NCBI RefSeq assembly: GCF_005116665.1
Contig: NZ_SWCJ01000027.1
Coordinates: 1 to 47,653 of the forward strand
DNA from: Ferrimonas aestuarii
Lineage (GTDB): Bacteria; Pseudomonadota; Gammaproteobacteria; Enterobacterales; Shewanellaceae
Reading direction: 5' to 3'
DNA length: 47,653 bases
The notes under the pieces are model-generated. The model made no database searches. It was not told where the DNA came from and was given only the letters and a program-made list of their open reading frames with translations. The translations under genes were made by a program, and so were the position numbers. Of the stretch, positions 14,661 through 23,237 are shown piece by piece (positions within the stretch are counted from its first letter, which is position 1; each line of letters begins with the position of its first letter).

Positions 14661-15983
14661 TTAACGGCTATAACCCTTAAGATTCGCTTTTTTCAGAACA
14701 GAATCATATTGATGAGACATCATATGGGTCTGTACTTGAGCTATGAAATCCATGATTACAACAACCATAATCAACAGCGAAGTACCACCGAAGTAGAACT
14801 GCACGTTGAGGCCGATCATCATGAATTCCGGAATCAAACAGATAAACGTGATATAGGCAGCACCTGCTAGTGTCAGGCGAGTCATCACTTTATCGATATA
14901 ACGGGCGGTTTGTTCACCTGGACGATAGCCAGGAATGAACGCTCCAGATTTCTTCAAGTTGTCTGCTGTCTCACGAGGGTTAAACACCAACGCAGTATAG
15001 AAGAAACAGAAGAAAACAATTGCTACAGCGTAGATCATCACGTATAGCGGCTGTCCTGGGGACAACACTACCGAGATGTCTGACAACCAACGCAGGCCTT
15101 CATTGTTACCAAACCACTGTGCCAGTGTGCCTGGGAACAAGATGATGCTCGATGCGAAGATTGGTGGAATCACACCAGCCATGTTCACTTTTAGTGGTAA
15201 GTGAGTGCTTTGCTGCGCGAATACCTGGCGGCCTTGCTGACGCTTGGCGTAGTTTACCACGATTCGGCGCTGACCGCGCTCCATGAATACCACAAAGTAA
15301 GTGACGGCAAAGATGATGACTGCCAACACCAGTAGCAACAATACGTGCAATTCACCTTGACGCGCTTGTTCTGCTGTCTGACCAATTGCTGAAGGCAAAC
15401 CTGCTACGATACCTGCAAAAATCAGGATCGAGATACCGTTACCAATGCCGCGCTCGGTGATCTGCTCACCCAGCCACATCAGGAACATGGTACCAGTAAC
15501 CAACGAAACCACAGCGGTAAAATAAAACGCTGGGCCCGGGGCCACTACCAAGTTGGACACCATATTTGGTAAGCCAGTGGCAATACCAAACGATTGGAAG
15601 GTAGCCAATACCAAAGTCCCGTAACGGGTGTATTGGCTAATCTTACGGCGTCCCGCCTCACCTTCTTTCTTAAGCTCAGCCATAGTTGGGTGAACCACAG
15701 TAAGAAGCTGCATGATGATCGATGCCGAAATGTACGGCATGATGCCCAATGCAAAGATGGAGGCGCGCTCCAGAGCACCACCGGAGAACATGTTAAACAT
15801 GCTCACAATAGTACCCTGTTGCTGCTTCATCAGCTCGGCCAGTACAGCGGCGTCAATACCAGGAATTGGCACGAAAGAACCTGCACGGAAGACGATAATT
15901 GCGCCCAATACAAACAATAGACGCGCTTTCAGCTCCGAAAGGCCTCCCTTCGCACTATTTAAATCAACACCTGGCTTAGCCAT
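14661..15983 (-). CDS. secY: Protein translocase subunit SecY
   Basis: A 440-residue membrane protein (E. coli 443) with ten predicted helices. Landmarks include SFVPIPGIDAA in the first periplasmic region, the plug-region NMFSGGALERASIFALGIMP, and the cytoplasmic RQQGRQVFAQQS and RPGEQTARYIDKVM loops. It forms the SecYEG protein-conducting channel. The partner secE lies at 41527-41898. As usual it sits between rplO and rpmJ in the spc operon. Confidence 0.99.
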   Translation of the reverse strand: MAKPGVDLNSAKGGLSELKARLLFVLGAIIVFRAGSFVPIPGIDAAVLAELMKQQQGTIVSMFNMFSGGALERASIFALGIMPYISASIIMQLLTVVHPTMAELKKEGEAGRRKISQYTRYGTLVLATFQSFGIATGLPNMVSNLVVAPGPAFYFTAVVSLVTGTMFLMWLGEQITERGIGNGISILIFAGIVAGLPSAIGQTAEQARQGELHVLLLLVLAVIIFAVTYFVVFMERGQRRIVVNYAKRQQGRQVFAQQSTHLPLKVNMAGVIPPIFASSIILFPGTLAQWFGNNEGLRWLSDISVVLSPGQPLYVMIYAVAIVFFCFFYTALVFNPRETADNLKKSGAFIPGYRPGEQTARYIDKVMTRLTLAGAAYITFICLIPEFMMIGLNVQFYFGGTSLLIMVVVIMDFIAQVQTHMMSHQYDSVLKKANLKGYSR

Positions 15984-15997
15984 ATTGTACTATCCCG

Positions 15998-16432
15998 TTA
16001 TTCTTCGATTTTGCCGCCTGCAGCCTCGATGGCTTCACGCGCACCTTTGGTTGCTTTTAGACCTTTAATGGTCACAGGGCGCTCGATTTTACCTGAAAGC
16101 ACAACTTTCGCAAACTTAATGTTTGCAGAAATGATGTTGGCATCGCGCAGAGTTTCCAGAGAAACTACGTCGCCTTCAACTTTAGTCAGTTCAGACAGAC
16201 GAATTTCAGAGGTAACCATCGCTTTGCGAGAGGTAAAACCAAACTTTGGCAGACGCTGTTTCATTGGCATTTGACCGCCTTCGAAACCTGGACGTACGCC
16301 ACCGCCAGAACGGGACTTCTGACCTTTGTGACCACGGCCACCAGTCTTACCCAGACCGGAACCGATACCACGACCTACACGCTTAGCGGCTTTTTTAGCA
16401 CCTGGTGCAGGAGACAAAGTATTCAGACGCAT
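15998..16432 (-). CDS. rplO: 50S ribosomal protein L15
   Basis: A 144-residue protein with the glycine- and lysine-rich N-terminus RVGRGIGSGLGKTGGRGHKG typical of L15, then GGVRPGFEGGQMPMKQRLPK and a compact C-terminal domain. It is a late-assembling 23S-binding protein. It lies 3 nt after the rpmD stop and 14 nt before secY, the standard spc order. Confidence 0.99.
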   Translation of the reverse strand: MRLNTLSPAPGAKKAAKRVGRGIGSGLGKTGGRGHKGQKSRSGGGVRPGFEGGQMPMKQRLPKFGFTSRKAMVTSEIRLSELTKVEGDVVSLETLRDANIISANIKFAKVVLSGKIERPVTIKGLKATKGAREAIEAAGGKIEE

Positions 16433-16435
16433 AGC

Positions 16436-16615
16436 TTAGTCCTCCACCTTAACCATGTAGTAAACCTTGTTAACCATACCGCGAACAGAAGGAGTATCTT
16501 CCAGTTCTACGGTGTGGCCGATTTTGCGCAGACCTAGACCTACCAGAGTTGCCTTATGCTTAGGCAGACGACCGATAGAGCTCTTGATCTGAGTAACCTT
16601 GATAGTTTTAGCCAT
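16436..16615 (-). CDS. rpmD: 50S ribosomal protein L30
   Basis: A small 59-residue protein: MAKTIKVTQIKSSIGRLPKH, then KATLVGLGLRKIGHTVELED, ending in VYYMVKVED. This is a full-length bacterial L30. It lies between rpsE (6-nt gap) and rplO (3-nt gap), as expected in the spc operon. Confidence 0.97.
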   Translation of the reverse strand: MAKTIKVTQIKSSIGRLPKHKATLVGLGLRKIGHTVELEDTPSVRGMVNKVYYMVKVED

Positions 16616-16621
16616 GTCAGA

Positions 16622-17122
16622 TTACCCCAAGATTTCGTCGATGCTTAGGCCACGCTTCGCTGCTACCTGATCAGGAGCGTGCATTGACGTCAAAGCGTCG
16701 ATGGTTGCACGAACGATGTTGATCGGGTTAGTAGAACCGTATGCCTTAGACAGTACGTTATGTACACCAACAACTTCCAGAACAGCGCGCATTGCACCGC
16801 CGGCAATAATACCGGTACCTTCTGAAGCAGGTTGCATGTATACCTTAGAGCCGGAATGACGACCTTTAACAGGGTGCTGCAAGGTACCATTGTGCAGACG
16901 CACGGTAACCAGATTGCGGCGAGCCTTTTCCATTGCTTTCTGGATAGCGGCAGGCACTTCACGTGCTTTACCGTAACCGAAACCAACGCGACCGTTGCCA
17001 TCACCAACCACAGTAAGAGCGGTGAAGCTAAAGATTCGGCCACCCTTTACTACTTTAGAAACACGGTTTACTGCAATCAATTTCTCTTGCAGATCACCGG
17101 CTTGCTTTTCAATATTAGCCAT
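16622..17122 (-). CDS. rpsE: 30S ribosomal protein S5
   Basis: A 166-residue protein beginning MANIEKQAGDLQEKLIAVNR, with the S5 signature VVKGGRIFSFTALTVVGDGN and GRVGFGYGKAREVPAAIQKA, nearly identical to E. coli in these blocks. It takes part in mRNA entry and translational accuracy. The ATG at 17122 is used because AGGAG lies five bases upstream. The GTG at 17128 overlaps that site. Confidence 0.98.
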   Translation of the reverse strand: MANIEKQAGDLQEKLIAVNRVSKVVKGGRIFSFTALTVVGDGNGRVGFGYGKAREVPAAIQKAMEKARRNLVTVRLHNGTLQHPVKGRHSGSKVYMQPASEGTGIIAGGAMRAVLEVVGVHNVLSKAYGSTNPINIVRATIDALTSMHAPDQVAAKRGLSIDEILG

Positions 17123-17136
17123 GTCCACTCCTAACC

Positions 17137-17487
17137 TTAGAACTGGAGACCAGCTTCACGGGCAGCATCTGCCAGTGCAGCTACACGGCCGTGATACTTA
17201 AAGCCGCTGCGGTCGAAAGACACAATCTTCACACCCTTTTCCAGAGCGCGCTCGGCTACCAGCTTACCAACTGCCTTAGCAGCGTCGGCGTTACCGGTGC
17301 TCTTCAGTTCGCCAGCAACTGCTTTTTCAACAGTAGAGGCAGCAACCAGAACCTGAGATTCTGCGTTGATAACTTGAGCGTAGATGTGACGTGGCGTACG
17401 GTGCACAACCAGGCGAGTAGCACCTTGTTCTTGCATTTGCTTACGAGCGCGAGTAGCGCGACGTAGACGAGCTGCTTTCTTGTCCAT
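17137..17487 (-). CDS. rplR: 50S ribosomal protein L18
   Basis: A 116-residue protein with a basic N-terminus (KKAARLRRATRARKQ), the HRTPRHIYAQVI and FDRSGFKYHGRVAALADAAR signatures, and the terminal GLQF. It binds 5S rRNA with L5 (rplE, 18770-19309) to form part of the central protuberance. It is in standard spc order between rplF and rpsE. Confidence 0.99.
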   Translation of the reverse strand: MDKKAARLRRATRARKQMQEQGATRLVVHRTPRHIYAQVINAESQVLVAASTVEKAVAGELKSTGNADAAKAVGKLVAERALEKGVKIVSFDRSGFKYHGRVAALADAAREAGLQF

Positions 17488-17496
17488 CGTATTACC

Positions 17497-18030
17497 TTAC
17501 TTCTTCTTGGCTTCTTTACGACGCACATTTTCGTCAGCGTAGCGAACACCTTTGCCTTTGTAAGGCTCTGGAGCACGGTATGCGCGAATTTCAGCAGCTG
17601 TTTGACCAACAGCTTGCTTATCTGCACCGGAAAGAACGATTTCAGTTTGGCTTGGGCATTCTGCTTTAACACCTTCTGGTAGAACGTGTTCTACAGGGTG
17701 AGAAAAGCCCAGGGTCAGGTTAACTGCGTTGCCTTTAACGGCCGCGCGGTAACCAACGCCGTTCAGTTGCAGTTTCTTAACGAAACCTTCGCTTACGCCG
17801 ATTACCATGTTGTTAACTACTGCACGAGCAGTACCAGCTTGAGCGTTAGCTTTAGCGATACCTTCGCGAGGAGCGAATTTCAGCTCGTTCTCTTCTTTAA
17901 CAACTTCAACAGCAGCGTTGATGTTGTGAGACAGAGTACCCTTGCCACCTTTAATGACGATCTCTTGACCGTTCAGAGTCACCTCTACGCCGGCAGGGAT
18001 GGTAACTGGTGCCTTTGCAATTCTAGACAT
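17497..18030 (-). CDS. rplF: 50S ribosomal protein L6
   Basis: A 177-residue protein beginning MSRIAKAPVTIPAGVEVTLN, with two related alpha/beta domains and the C-terminal YKGKGVRYADENVRRKEAKK signature. It is located near the GTPase-associated centre and contacts 23S helix 97. It lies 9 nt before rplR and 11 nt after rpsH. Confidence 0.99.
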   Translation of the reverse strand: MSRIAKAPVTIPAGVEVTLNGQEIVIKGGKGTLSHNINAAVEVVKEENELKFAPREGIAKANAQAGTARAVVNNMVIGVSEGFVKKLQLNGVGYRAAVKGNAVNLTLGFSHPVEHVLPEGVKAECPSQTEIVLSGADKQAVGQTAAEIRAYRAPEPYKGKGVRYADENVRRKEAKKK

Positions 18031-18041
18031 TGTTACTCTCC

Positions 18042-18434
18042 TTATGCCACGTAGCAGACGATCTCGCCGCCCATACCCAGTTTACGGGCTGCACGGTCGG
18101 TCATCACGCCTTGAGAAGTGGACACGATAGCGACACCCAGACCACCCATAACCTTTGGAAGCTCATCTTTTTTCTTGTAGATGCGCAGGCCAGGACGGCT
18201 GATTCGCTCGATTTTCTCAACAACTGGCTTACCTTCGAAGTACTTCAAAGTAATTTCCAGTTCTGGTTTAACGTCGCCAGAAGTAGCGTAATCAGCGATG
18301 TAACCTTCTTTTTTCAGGACATCGGCGATAGATACTTTCAGCTTTGAAGACGGCATCTTAACTGCAACTTTGTTGGCAGCCTGGCCGTTACGGATGCGCG
18401 TTAGCATATCCGCGATCGGATCTTGCATGCTCAT
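18042..18434 (-). CDS. rpsH: 30S ribosomal protein S8
   Basis: A 130-residue protein: MSMQDPIADMLTRIRNGQAA and the C-terminal signature VSTSQGVMTDRAARKLGMGG with EIVCYVA. It is a primary binder of 16S helix 21 and, in E. coli, the repressor of the spc operon through a site at the rplX-rplE junction. The 16-nt rplX-rplE junction here is short, and I could not confirm the S8 target by eye. Confidence 0.99.
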   Translation of the reverse strand: MSMQDPIADMLTRIRNGQAANKVAVKMPSSKLKVSIADVLKKEGYIADYATSGDVKPELEITLKYFEGKPVVEKIERISRPGLRIYKKKDELPKVMGGLGVAIVSTSQGVMTDRAARKLGMGGEIVCYVA

Positions 18435-18454
18435 ATTGGCTTACTCCAGTTGGC

Positions 18455-18760
18455 TTACCAAGAGGCCTTTTTAAGGCCAGGGACTTCACCACGCATGGCG
18501 GCTTCACGCAGTTTAATACGGCTCAGGCCGAACTTGCGAAGTACACCGTGCGGACGACCAGTGATGTTACAGCGGTTACGCTGACGTGAGGCACTGGAGT
18601 CACGTGGAAGTTGTTGCAGTTTCAGAACGGCGTCCCAACGAGCTTCGTCAGTTGAGTTAACGTCGTTGATGATTGCTTTAAGAGCAGCACGCTTCTCAGC
18701 ATACTTAGCAACCAACTTAGCGCGCTTAACTTCGCGCTGCTTCATCGATACTTTAGCCAT
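18455..18760 (-). CDS. rpsN: 30S ribosomal protein S14, zinc-free form
   Basis: A 101-residue S14 of the long, C- (zinc-free) type. It has the signature RQRNRCNITGRPHGVLRKFG and ends GEVPGLKKASW, and it lacks the paired CxxC motifs of the short zinc-binding form. It is in the 30S head near S3 and S10, between rplE and rpsH. Confidence 0.98.
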   Translation of the reverse strand: MAKVSMKQREVKRAKLVAKYAEKRAALKAIINDVNSTDEARWDAVLKLQQLPRDSSASRQRNRCNITGRPHGVLRKFGLSRIKLREAAMRGEVPGLKKASW

Positions 18761-18769
18761 AACCCTACC

Positions 18770-19309
18770 TTACTTACGGAATGGGAAGTTAAAGGCAGCC
18801 AGCAGAGCACGACCTTCTTCGTCTGAGTTAGCAGTGGTAGTGATGGTAATATCCATACCACGGATTTTGTCTACTTTGTCGTAGTCAATCTCAGGGAAGA
18901 TGATTTGCTCACGAACGCCCATGCTGTAGTTACCGCGACCGTCAAACGACTTCGGGTTCAAACCACGGAAGTCACGGATACGAGGTACAGCGATAGAAAC
19001 TAGGCGTTCTAGGAACTCCCACATACGCTCGCCACGTAGGGTTACTTTACAGCCGATCGGATAGCCCTCACGAATCTTGAAGCCAGCAACAGATTTGCGA
19101 GCTTTGGTTACCAGTGGCTTCTGGCCAGCGATAGCAGTCATATCTGCTACAGCGGCGTCCAGAACTTTCTTGTCTGCCACGGCTTCACCAACACCCATGT
19201 TCAGGGTGATCTTTTCGACCCGAGGGACTTGCATGATACTTTTGTAATCGAACTGTTTGGTCAGTTCTGCTACTACAGTATCTTTGTAGTAATCATGCAG
19301 TTTCGCCAT
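18770..19309 (-). CDS. rplE: 50S ribosomal protein L5
   Basis: A 179-residue protein, the same length as E. coli L5. It has MQVPRVEKITLNMGVGEAVA, RDFRGLNPKSFDGRGNYSMG and the terminal AFNFPFRK. It binds 5S rRNA and contacts P-site tRNA and S13 across the subunit interface. It is in the spc operon between rplX and rpsN. Confidence 0.99.
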   Translation of the reverse strand: MAKLHDYYKDTVVAELTKQFDYKSIMQVPRVEKITLNMGVGEAVADKKVLDAAVADMTAIAGQKPLVTKARKSVAGFKIREGYPIGCKVTLRGERMWEFLERLVSIAVPRIRDFRGLNPKSFDGRGNYSMGVREQIIFPEIDYDKVDKIRGMDITITTTANSDEEGRALLAAFNFPFRK

Positions 19310-19325
19310 CGTTTACTCCAATTAC

Positions 19326-19637
19326 TTAAACAAGTTCACCATTAGACTTGAAGAAACGGACTTTTTTGCCGTCTTCCAGTCTAAAGCCAACGCGATCTGC
19401 CTTGCTAGTAGCAGGGTTGAAGATCGCAACGTTTGATGCGTCGATAGCGGCTTCTTTTTCAATAATGCCACCAGCCACACCCATGTGAGGGTTTGGCTTC
19501 TGGTGTTTTTTCACCAGGTTAACGCCTTCAACGATTACTTTGCCGTTAGACAATACTTGGGTAACCTTAGCGCGCTTACCCTTGTCCTTACCGGCTAGTA
19601 CAACAACTTCGTCATTTTGACGGATTTTTGCTGCCAT
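19326..19637 (-). CDS. rplX: 50S ribosomal protein L24
   Basis: A 103-residue protein with the KOW motif near the N-terminus (NDEVVVLAGKDKGKRAKV) and the L24 signature KKHQKPNPHMGVAGGIIEKE. It is the early assembly-initiator protein of the 50S subunit. It lies 11 nt after rplN. Confidence 0.99.
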   Translation of the reverse strand: MAAKIRQNDEVVVLAGKDKGKRAKVTQVLSNGKVIVEGVNLVKKHQKPNPHMGVAGGIIEKEAAIDASNVAIFNPATSKADRVGFRLEDGKKVRFFKSNGELV

Positions 19638-19648
19638 CTCTTTGCTCC

Positions 19649-20017
19649 TTACAGTACTTCTGGTGCCAGAGACACGATTTTCATGAACTGCTCATTACGC
19701 AATTCACGAGTAACCGGGCCAAAGATACGAGTACCAATCGGCTGGTTGCTGGCATTCAGCAGTACAGCCGCATTGCGGTCAAAGCGAATAACAGAACCGT
19801 CAGGACGACGTACGCCCTTCTTGGTACGAACTACCACCGCGTTATATACATCGCCTTTCTTCGCTTTACCGCGAGGAATCGCTTCTTTAACAGAAACTTT
19901 AACGATATCGCCAATATGGGCGTAACGACGGTGAGAGCCACCCAAGACCTTAATACACTGTACGCTGCGAGCGCCGGAGTTATCGGCAACATCCAGCACA
20001 GATTGCATTTGGATCAT
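19649..20017 (-). CDS. rplN: 50S ribosomal protein L14
   Basis: A 122-residue protein beginning MIQMQSVLDVADNSGARSVQ, with GDIVKVSVKEAIPRGKAKKG and RIFGPVTRELRNEQFMKIVS. It binds 23S rRNA at the subunit interface and forms bridge B8. It is the first gene of the spc operon, downstream of the promoter at 20089-20119 and separated from rpsQ by a strong terminator. Confidence 0.99.
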   Translation of the reverse strand: MIQMQSVLDVADNSGARSVQCIKVLGGSHRRYAHIGDIVKVSVKEAIPRGKAKKGDVYNAVVVRTKKGVRRPDGSVIRFDRNAAVLLNASNQPIGTRIFGPVTRELRNEQFMKIVSLAPEVL

Positions 20018-20049
20018 TTCAGTGCTCCGCTGTTTTTTACAACAATATA

Positions 20050-20119
20050 CCCCAAAATTGGGGCCTGGCTGCCTTCAAAAGGCGCGAAATTATAACACCA
20101 CTTGCAGCCATAAAGTAAA
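20050..20119 (-). promoter_or_regulatory. spc operon promoter and structured leader
   Basis: On the minus strand TTTACT (20119-20114) and a perfect TATAAT (20094-20089) are separated by a long 19-bp spacer, so a strong -10 is paired with a suboptimal -35. The expected start is near 20082. The leader then carries GCCTTTTGAAGGC and CCCCAATTTTGGGG (20063-20050), two small hairpins before rplN. Confidence 0.65.
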
Positions 20120-20160
20120 CAAAAAATAGCCGGTCCAGAAAAAAATCTGGTCCGGCTATC
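20120..20160 (-). terminator. S10 operon terminator
   Basis: ATAGCCGGTCCAGA/TCTGGTCCGGCTAT (20126-20139 and 20146-20159) is a perfect 14-bp stem with a 6-nt loop. On the minus strand it is followed by TTTTTTGTTTA. It is one of the strongest terminators in the window, 25 nt past the rpsQ stop, and cleanly separates the S10 and spc operons. Confidence 0.94.
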
Positions 20161-20184
20161 CATTAGGTATGTAAAAGTCTGATA

Positions 20185-20436
20185 TTACAGAGCTTTTTCG
20201 ATTACGTTAACCAGAGTCCAAGATTTGGTCTTAGACAGTGGACGACATTCGCGGATTTCTACCACGTCGCCGATACCACATTGGTTAGTTTCATCGTGGG
20301 CGTGCAACTTAGTTGTACGCTTTACATACTTACCGTAGATCGGGTGCTTAACTTTGCGCTCGATGGCTACGGTGATGGACTTGTCCATCTTGTCGCTGAT
20401 TACACGACCTTGAAGAGTACGGATAGTCTCGCTCAT
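20185..20436 (-). CDS. rpsQ: 30S ribosomal protein S17
   Basis: An 83-residue OB-fold protein (RTLQGRVISDKMDKSITVAI, KYVKRTTKLHAHDE, GDVVEIRECRPLSKTKSW). It is a primary binder of the 16S 5' domain. It is the last gene of the S10 operon. Its ATG overlaps the rpmC stop by one base (TAATG), so translation is probably coupled. Confidence 0.98.
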   Translation of the reverse strand: MSETIRTLQGRVISDKMDKSITVAIERKVKHPIYGKYVKRTTKLHAHDETNQCGIGDVVEIRECRPLSKTKSWTLVNVIEKAL

Positions 20437-20627
20437 TACGCACCTGCCTTCTGAGTCAGAATGGTTTTAACACGCGCGATGTTGCGACGTACCTTCTTCA
20501 GCTCGTGAGTCTGCTTCAGCTGACCAGTCGCGTTCTGCATACGCAGGTTGAACTGTTCACGCAGCAGGCTTAGCAGCTCCGCGTTCAGATCTTCAACGCT
20601 TTTTTCACGTAGTTCAGTAGCTTTCAT
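20436..20627 (-). CDS. rpmC: 50S ribosomal protein L29
   Basis: A 63-residue helical-hairpin protein (MKATELREKSVEDLNAELLS, LLREQFNLRMQNATGQL, ending TQKAGA), the same length as in E. coli. It lies by the exit tunnel beside L23 and contributes to the docking site for trigger factor/SRP. The ATG at 20627 overlaps the rplP stop (TGATG). An in-frame GTG just upstream is less likely. Confidence 0.97.
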   Translation of the reverse strand: MKATELREKSVEDLNAELLSLLREQFNLRMQNATGQLKQTHELKKVRRNIARVKTILTQKAGA

Positions 20628-21040
20628 CACATAACCTTCCGAGTTACAAAGGTGGTCTGTACAGGAAGTTTAGCAGCAGCCAGAGCGAAGGCTTCACGAG
20701 CCAACTCTTCAGATACGCCTTCCATTTCATACAGAACACGGCCAGGTTGAATCTGGGCAACCCAGTACTCAACGTTACCTTTACCTTTACCCATACGCAC
20801 TTCAAGCGGCTTTTCAGTAATAGGCTTGTCTGGGAAAATACGGATCCAGATTTGACCTTGACGCTTGATGTGACGGGTCATAGCACGACGCGCCGCTTCG
20901 ATTTGGCGAGCTGTGATACGGCCACGAGAGGTAGACTTCAGTCCGAAAGAACCGAAGCTAACCTTATCACCAGTGGTAGCCATACCACGGTTACGACCTT
21001 TATGAACCTTGCGGAACTTGGTACGTTTCGGTTGTAGCAT
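20627..21040 (-). CDS. rplP: 50S ribosomal protein L16
   Basis: A 137-residue protein: MLQPKRTKFRKVHKGRNRGM, the signature RAMTRHIKRQGQIWIRIFPD, then KPITEKPLEVRMGKGKGNVE. It positions aminoacyl-tRNA in the A site. Arg81-type residues targeted by the YcfD hydroxylase lie in the MGKGKGNVEYW neighbourhood, but modification cannot be judged here. It overlaps rpmC by one base. Confidence 0.99.
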   Translation of the reverse strand: MLQPKRTKFRKVHKGRNRGMATTGDKVSFGSFGLKSTSRGRITARQIEAARRAMTRHIKRQGQIWIRIFPDKPITEKPLEVRMGKGKGNVEYWVAQIQPGRVLYEMEGVSEELAREAFALAAAKLPVQTTFVTRKVM

Positions 21041-21051
21041 TTCGGTTCCCC

Positions 21052-21738
21052 TTACTTACCACGACCTTTGCGCTTAGCCGGCTTCGGCTGCTCCTGAGCA
21101 ATTGGCATTGCGCCTAGAACTTCACCTTTGAAGATCCAAACTTTAATGCCGATCACACCGTATTGGGTGTGTGCGTCAGAAGTAGCGTAGTCGATGTCAG
21201 CACGCAAAGTATGCAGAGGCACGCGACCTTCACGGTACCATTCGGTACGTGCGATCTCAGCGCCACCCAGACGACCAGAAACCTCGATCTTGATACCCTT
21301 GGCACCAAGACGCATGGCGTTCTGTACCGCACGCTTCATAGCGCGACGGAACATAACACGACGCTCTAGCTGAGAGGCAACAGAGTCACCAACCAGTTGT
21401 GCGTCCAGTTCTGGTTTACGAACTTCGGAGATGTTGATCTGAGCAGGAACACCAGTCAGTTTTGCAACTTTCTGACGCAGCTTCTCAACATCTTCGCCTT
21501 TCTTACCGATAACAACACCAGGACGAGCAGTGTGAATGGTCACACGGATGCTCTTCGCTGGGCGTTCGATGGTGATTTTAGACACAGAAGCGCTCTTCAG
21601 TTCCTTTTTCAGGAAAGTGCGAACTTCGTGGTCACCGATCAGGTTATCAGCGTAATCTTTCTTTTCCGCGTACCAGGTAGAAACCCAAGGCTTGGTAATA
21701 CCAAGGCGGATACCGTTAGGATGTACTTTCTGTCCCAT
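21052..21738 (-). CDS. rpsC: 30S ribosomal protein S3
   Basis: A 228-residue protein beginning MGQKVHPNGIRLGITKPWVS. It has an N-terminal KH domain with the GxxG loop (VVIGKKGEDVEKLRQ) and the C-terminal domain signature GRLGGAEIARTEWYREGRVP. It lines the mRNA entry channel and has helicase-like activity with S4 and S5. The C-terminal tail is short and basic. Confidence 0.99.
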   Translation of the reverse strand: MGQKVHPNGIRLGITKPWVSTWYAEKKDYADNLIGDHEVRTFLKKELKSASVSKITIERPAKSIRVTIHTARPGVVIGKKGEDVEKLRQKVAKLTGVPAQINISEVRKPELDAQLVGDSVASQLERRVMFRRAMKRAVQNAMRLGAKGIKIEVSGRLGGAEIARTEWYREGRVPLHTLRADIDYATSDAHTQYGVIGIKVWIFKGEVLGAMPIAQEQPKPAKRKGRGK

Positions 21739-21750
21739 TGGAGCTTCCCC

Positions 21751-22083
21751 TTACTTGTCAGCCACAACCACAGAGATGTGGCTGGAACGTTTCAGGATGC
21801 GGTCAGCACGGCCTTTAGCGCGAGGCATAATGCGCTTCATGGTCGGGCCCTCGTCAACGAAGACTTTGGCAACTTTCAGGTCATCGATATCGAGACCTTC
21901 GTTGTGCTCCGCGTTAGCAATGGCAGACTCCAGCACTTTCTTAACCAGAACAGCAGCTTTTTTAGGGCTGTAGGTCAAGATTTCCAGAGCGCGGTCAACT
22001 GGCAGACCACGGATCTGGTCAGCAACTAGACGCGCTTTCTGTGGAGAAGTGCGGGCGAAACGGTGTTTAGCTAAAACTTCCAT
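21751..22083 (-). CDS. rplV: 50S ribosomal protein L22
   Basis: A 110-residue protein (MEVLAKHRFARTSPQKARLV, then KKAAVLVKKVLESAIANAEH, and the tunnel-lining loop FVDEGPTMKRIMPRAKGRAD). Its beta-hairpin reaches into the peptide exit tunnel next to L4, where macrolide-resistance deletions occur; none is seen. Two ATGs are adjacent. The second, six bases after AAGGGG, gives the family length. Confidence 0.98.
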   Translation of the reverse strand: MEVLAKHRFARTSPQKARLVADQIRGLPVDRALEILTYSPKKAAVLVKKVLESAIANAEHNEGLDIDDLKVAKVFVDEGPTMKRIMPRAKGRADRILKRSSHISVVVADK

Positions 22084-22093
22084 CATCTACCCC

Positions 22094-22375
22094 TTAACGC
22101 TTCTTCTTCGCTTTCTTATCAGCAGCGTGGCCGCGATAAGTGCGAGTTGGCGCGAACTCACCCAGTTTGTGACCGATCATATCTTCGGTAACGAAAACTG
22201 GAACGTGCTGACGACCATTATGGACAGCGATGGTCAGACCAATCATATCTGGAATGATCATAGAACGACGGGACCAAGTCTTAACAGGCTTTTTGTCTCC
22301 GCTTTCCACCGCTTTCTCTACCTTCTTCAGCAAGTGCAGGTCAATAAATGGACCTTTCTTGAGAGAACGTGGCAT
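22094..22375 (-). CDS. rpsS: 30S ribosomal protein S19
   Basis: A 93-residue protein: MPRSLKKGPFIDLHLLKKVE, WSRRSMIIPDMIGLTIAVHN and GHKLGEFAPTRTYRGH. It forms a complex with S13 in the 30S head. It lies 19 nt after rplB and 10 nt before rplV, standard S10 operon order. Confidence 0.99.
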   Translation of the reverse strand: MPRSLKKGPFIDLHLLKKVEKAVESGDKKPVKTWSRRSMIIPDMIGLTIAVHNGRQHVPVFVTEDMIGHKLGEFAPTRTYRGHAADKKAKKKR

Positions 22376-22394
22376 GGTGAATCCTCAATAAAAA

Positions 22395-23219
22395 TTATTT
22401 GGTACGACGACGTACAATGTACTTGTCGGTACGCTTATTGGAGCGGGTCTTCTTACCTTTGGTAGGAACGCCCCATGGAGATACTGGATGACGGCCACCA
22501 GAGGTACGACCTTCACCACCACCGTGTGGGTGATCTACCGGGTTCATGGCAACACCACGAACGGTAGGACGAACACCACGCCAGCGGCTTGCACCAGCTT
22601 TACCCAGTGAACGAAGCATATGCTCAGCATTGCCTACTTCACCCAGGGTAGCGCGACAATCCGCAGGGATCTTACGCATTTCACCAGAACGCAGACGCAG
22701 GGTCACGTAGGCACCGTCACGGGCTACGATCTGTACGTATGCACCAGCAGAACGAGCAATCTGACCGCCCTTGCCTGGTTTCATTTCTACGTTGTGAACG
22801 GTAGAACCAACTGGGATGTTACGCATAGGCATAGCATTACCAGCTTTGATTTCAGCTTCCGCGCCGGACATGATCTTGTCACCAGCAGTCAGGCCCTTAG
22901 GAGCCAGAATGTAGCGACGCTCACCATCAGCGTACAGAACCAGAGCGATGTTAGCGCTGCGGTTTGGATCGTATTCGATGCGCTCTACGGTCGCAGGGAT
23001 ACCATCTTTGTTACGCTTGAAATCTACGATACGGTAGTGTTGCTTGTGACCACCACCGATGTGACGGGTAGTGATGCGACCAGCATTGTTACGACCACCG
23101 GACTTAGACTTCTTGTCCAGAAGAGCTGCAAAAGGCTTACCTTTGTGCAGTTCTTTGTTAACCACCTTAACTACGTGGCGACGGCCCGCGGAGGTAGGCT
23201 TACATTTAACAATAGCCAT
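22395..23219 (-). CDS. rplB: 50S ribosomal protein L2
   Basis: A 274-residue protein with GRNNAGRITTRHIGGGHKQH, the RNA-binding middle region, and the near-peptidyl-transferase loop GVAMNPVDHPHGGGEGR containing the functionally important histidine. It is one of the most conserved ribosomal proteins, needed for subunit association and peptidyl-transferase assembly. All landmarks are intact. Confidence 0.99.
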   Translation of the reverse strand: MAIVKCKPTSAGRRHVVKVVNKELHKGKPFAALLDKKSKSGGRNNAGRITTRHIGGGHKQHYRIVDFKRNKDGIPATVERIEYDPNRSANIALVLYADGERRYILAPKGLTAGDKIMSGAEAEIKAGNAMPMRNIPVGSTVHNVEMKPGKGGQIARSAGAYVQIVARDGAYVTLRLRSGEMRKIPADCRATLGEVGNAEHMLRSLGKAGASRWRGVRPTVRGVAMNPVDHPHGGGEGRTSGGRHPVSPWGVPTKGKKTRSNKRTDKYIVRRRTK

Positions 23220-23237
23220 TTATATAACTCCTCGTCC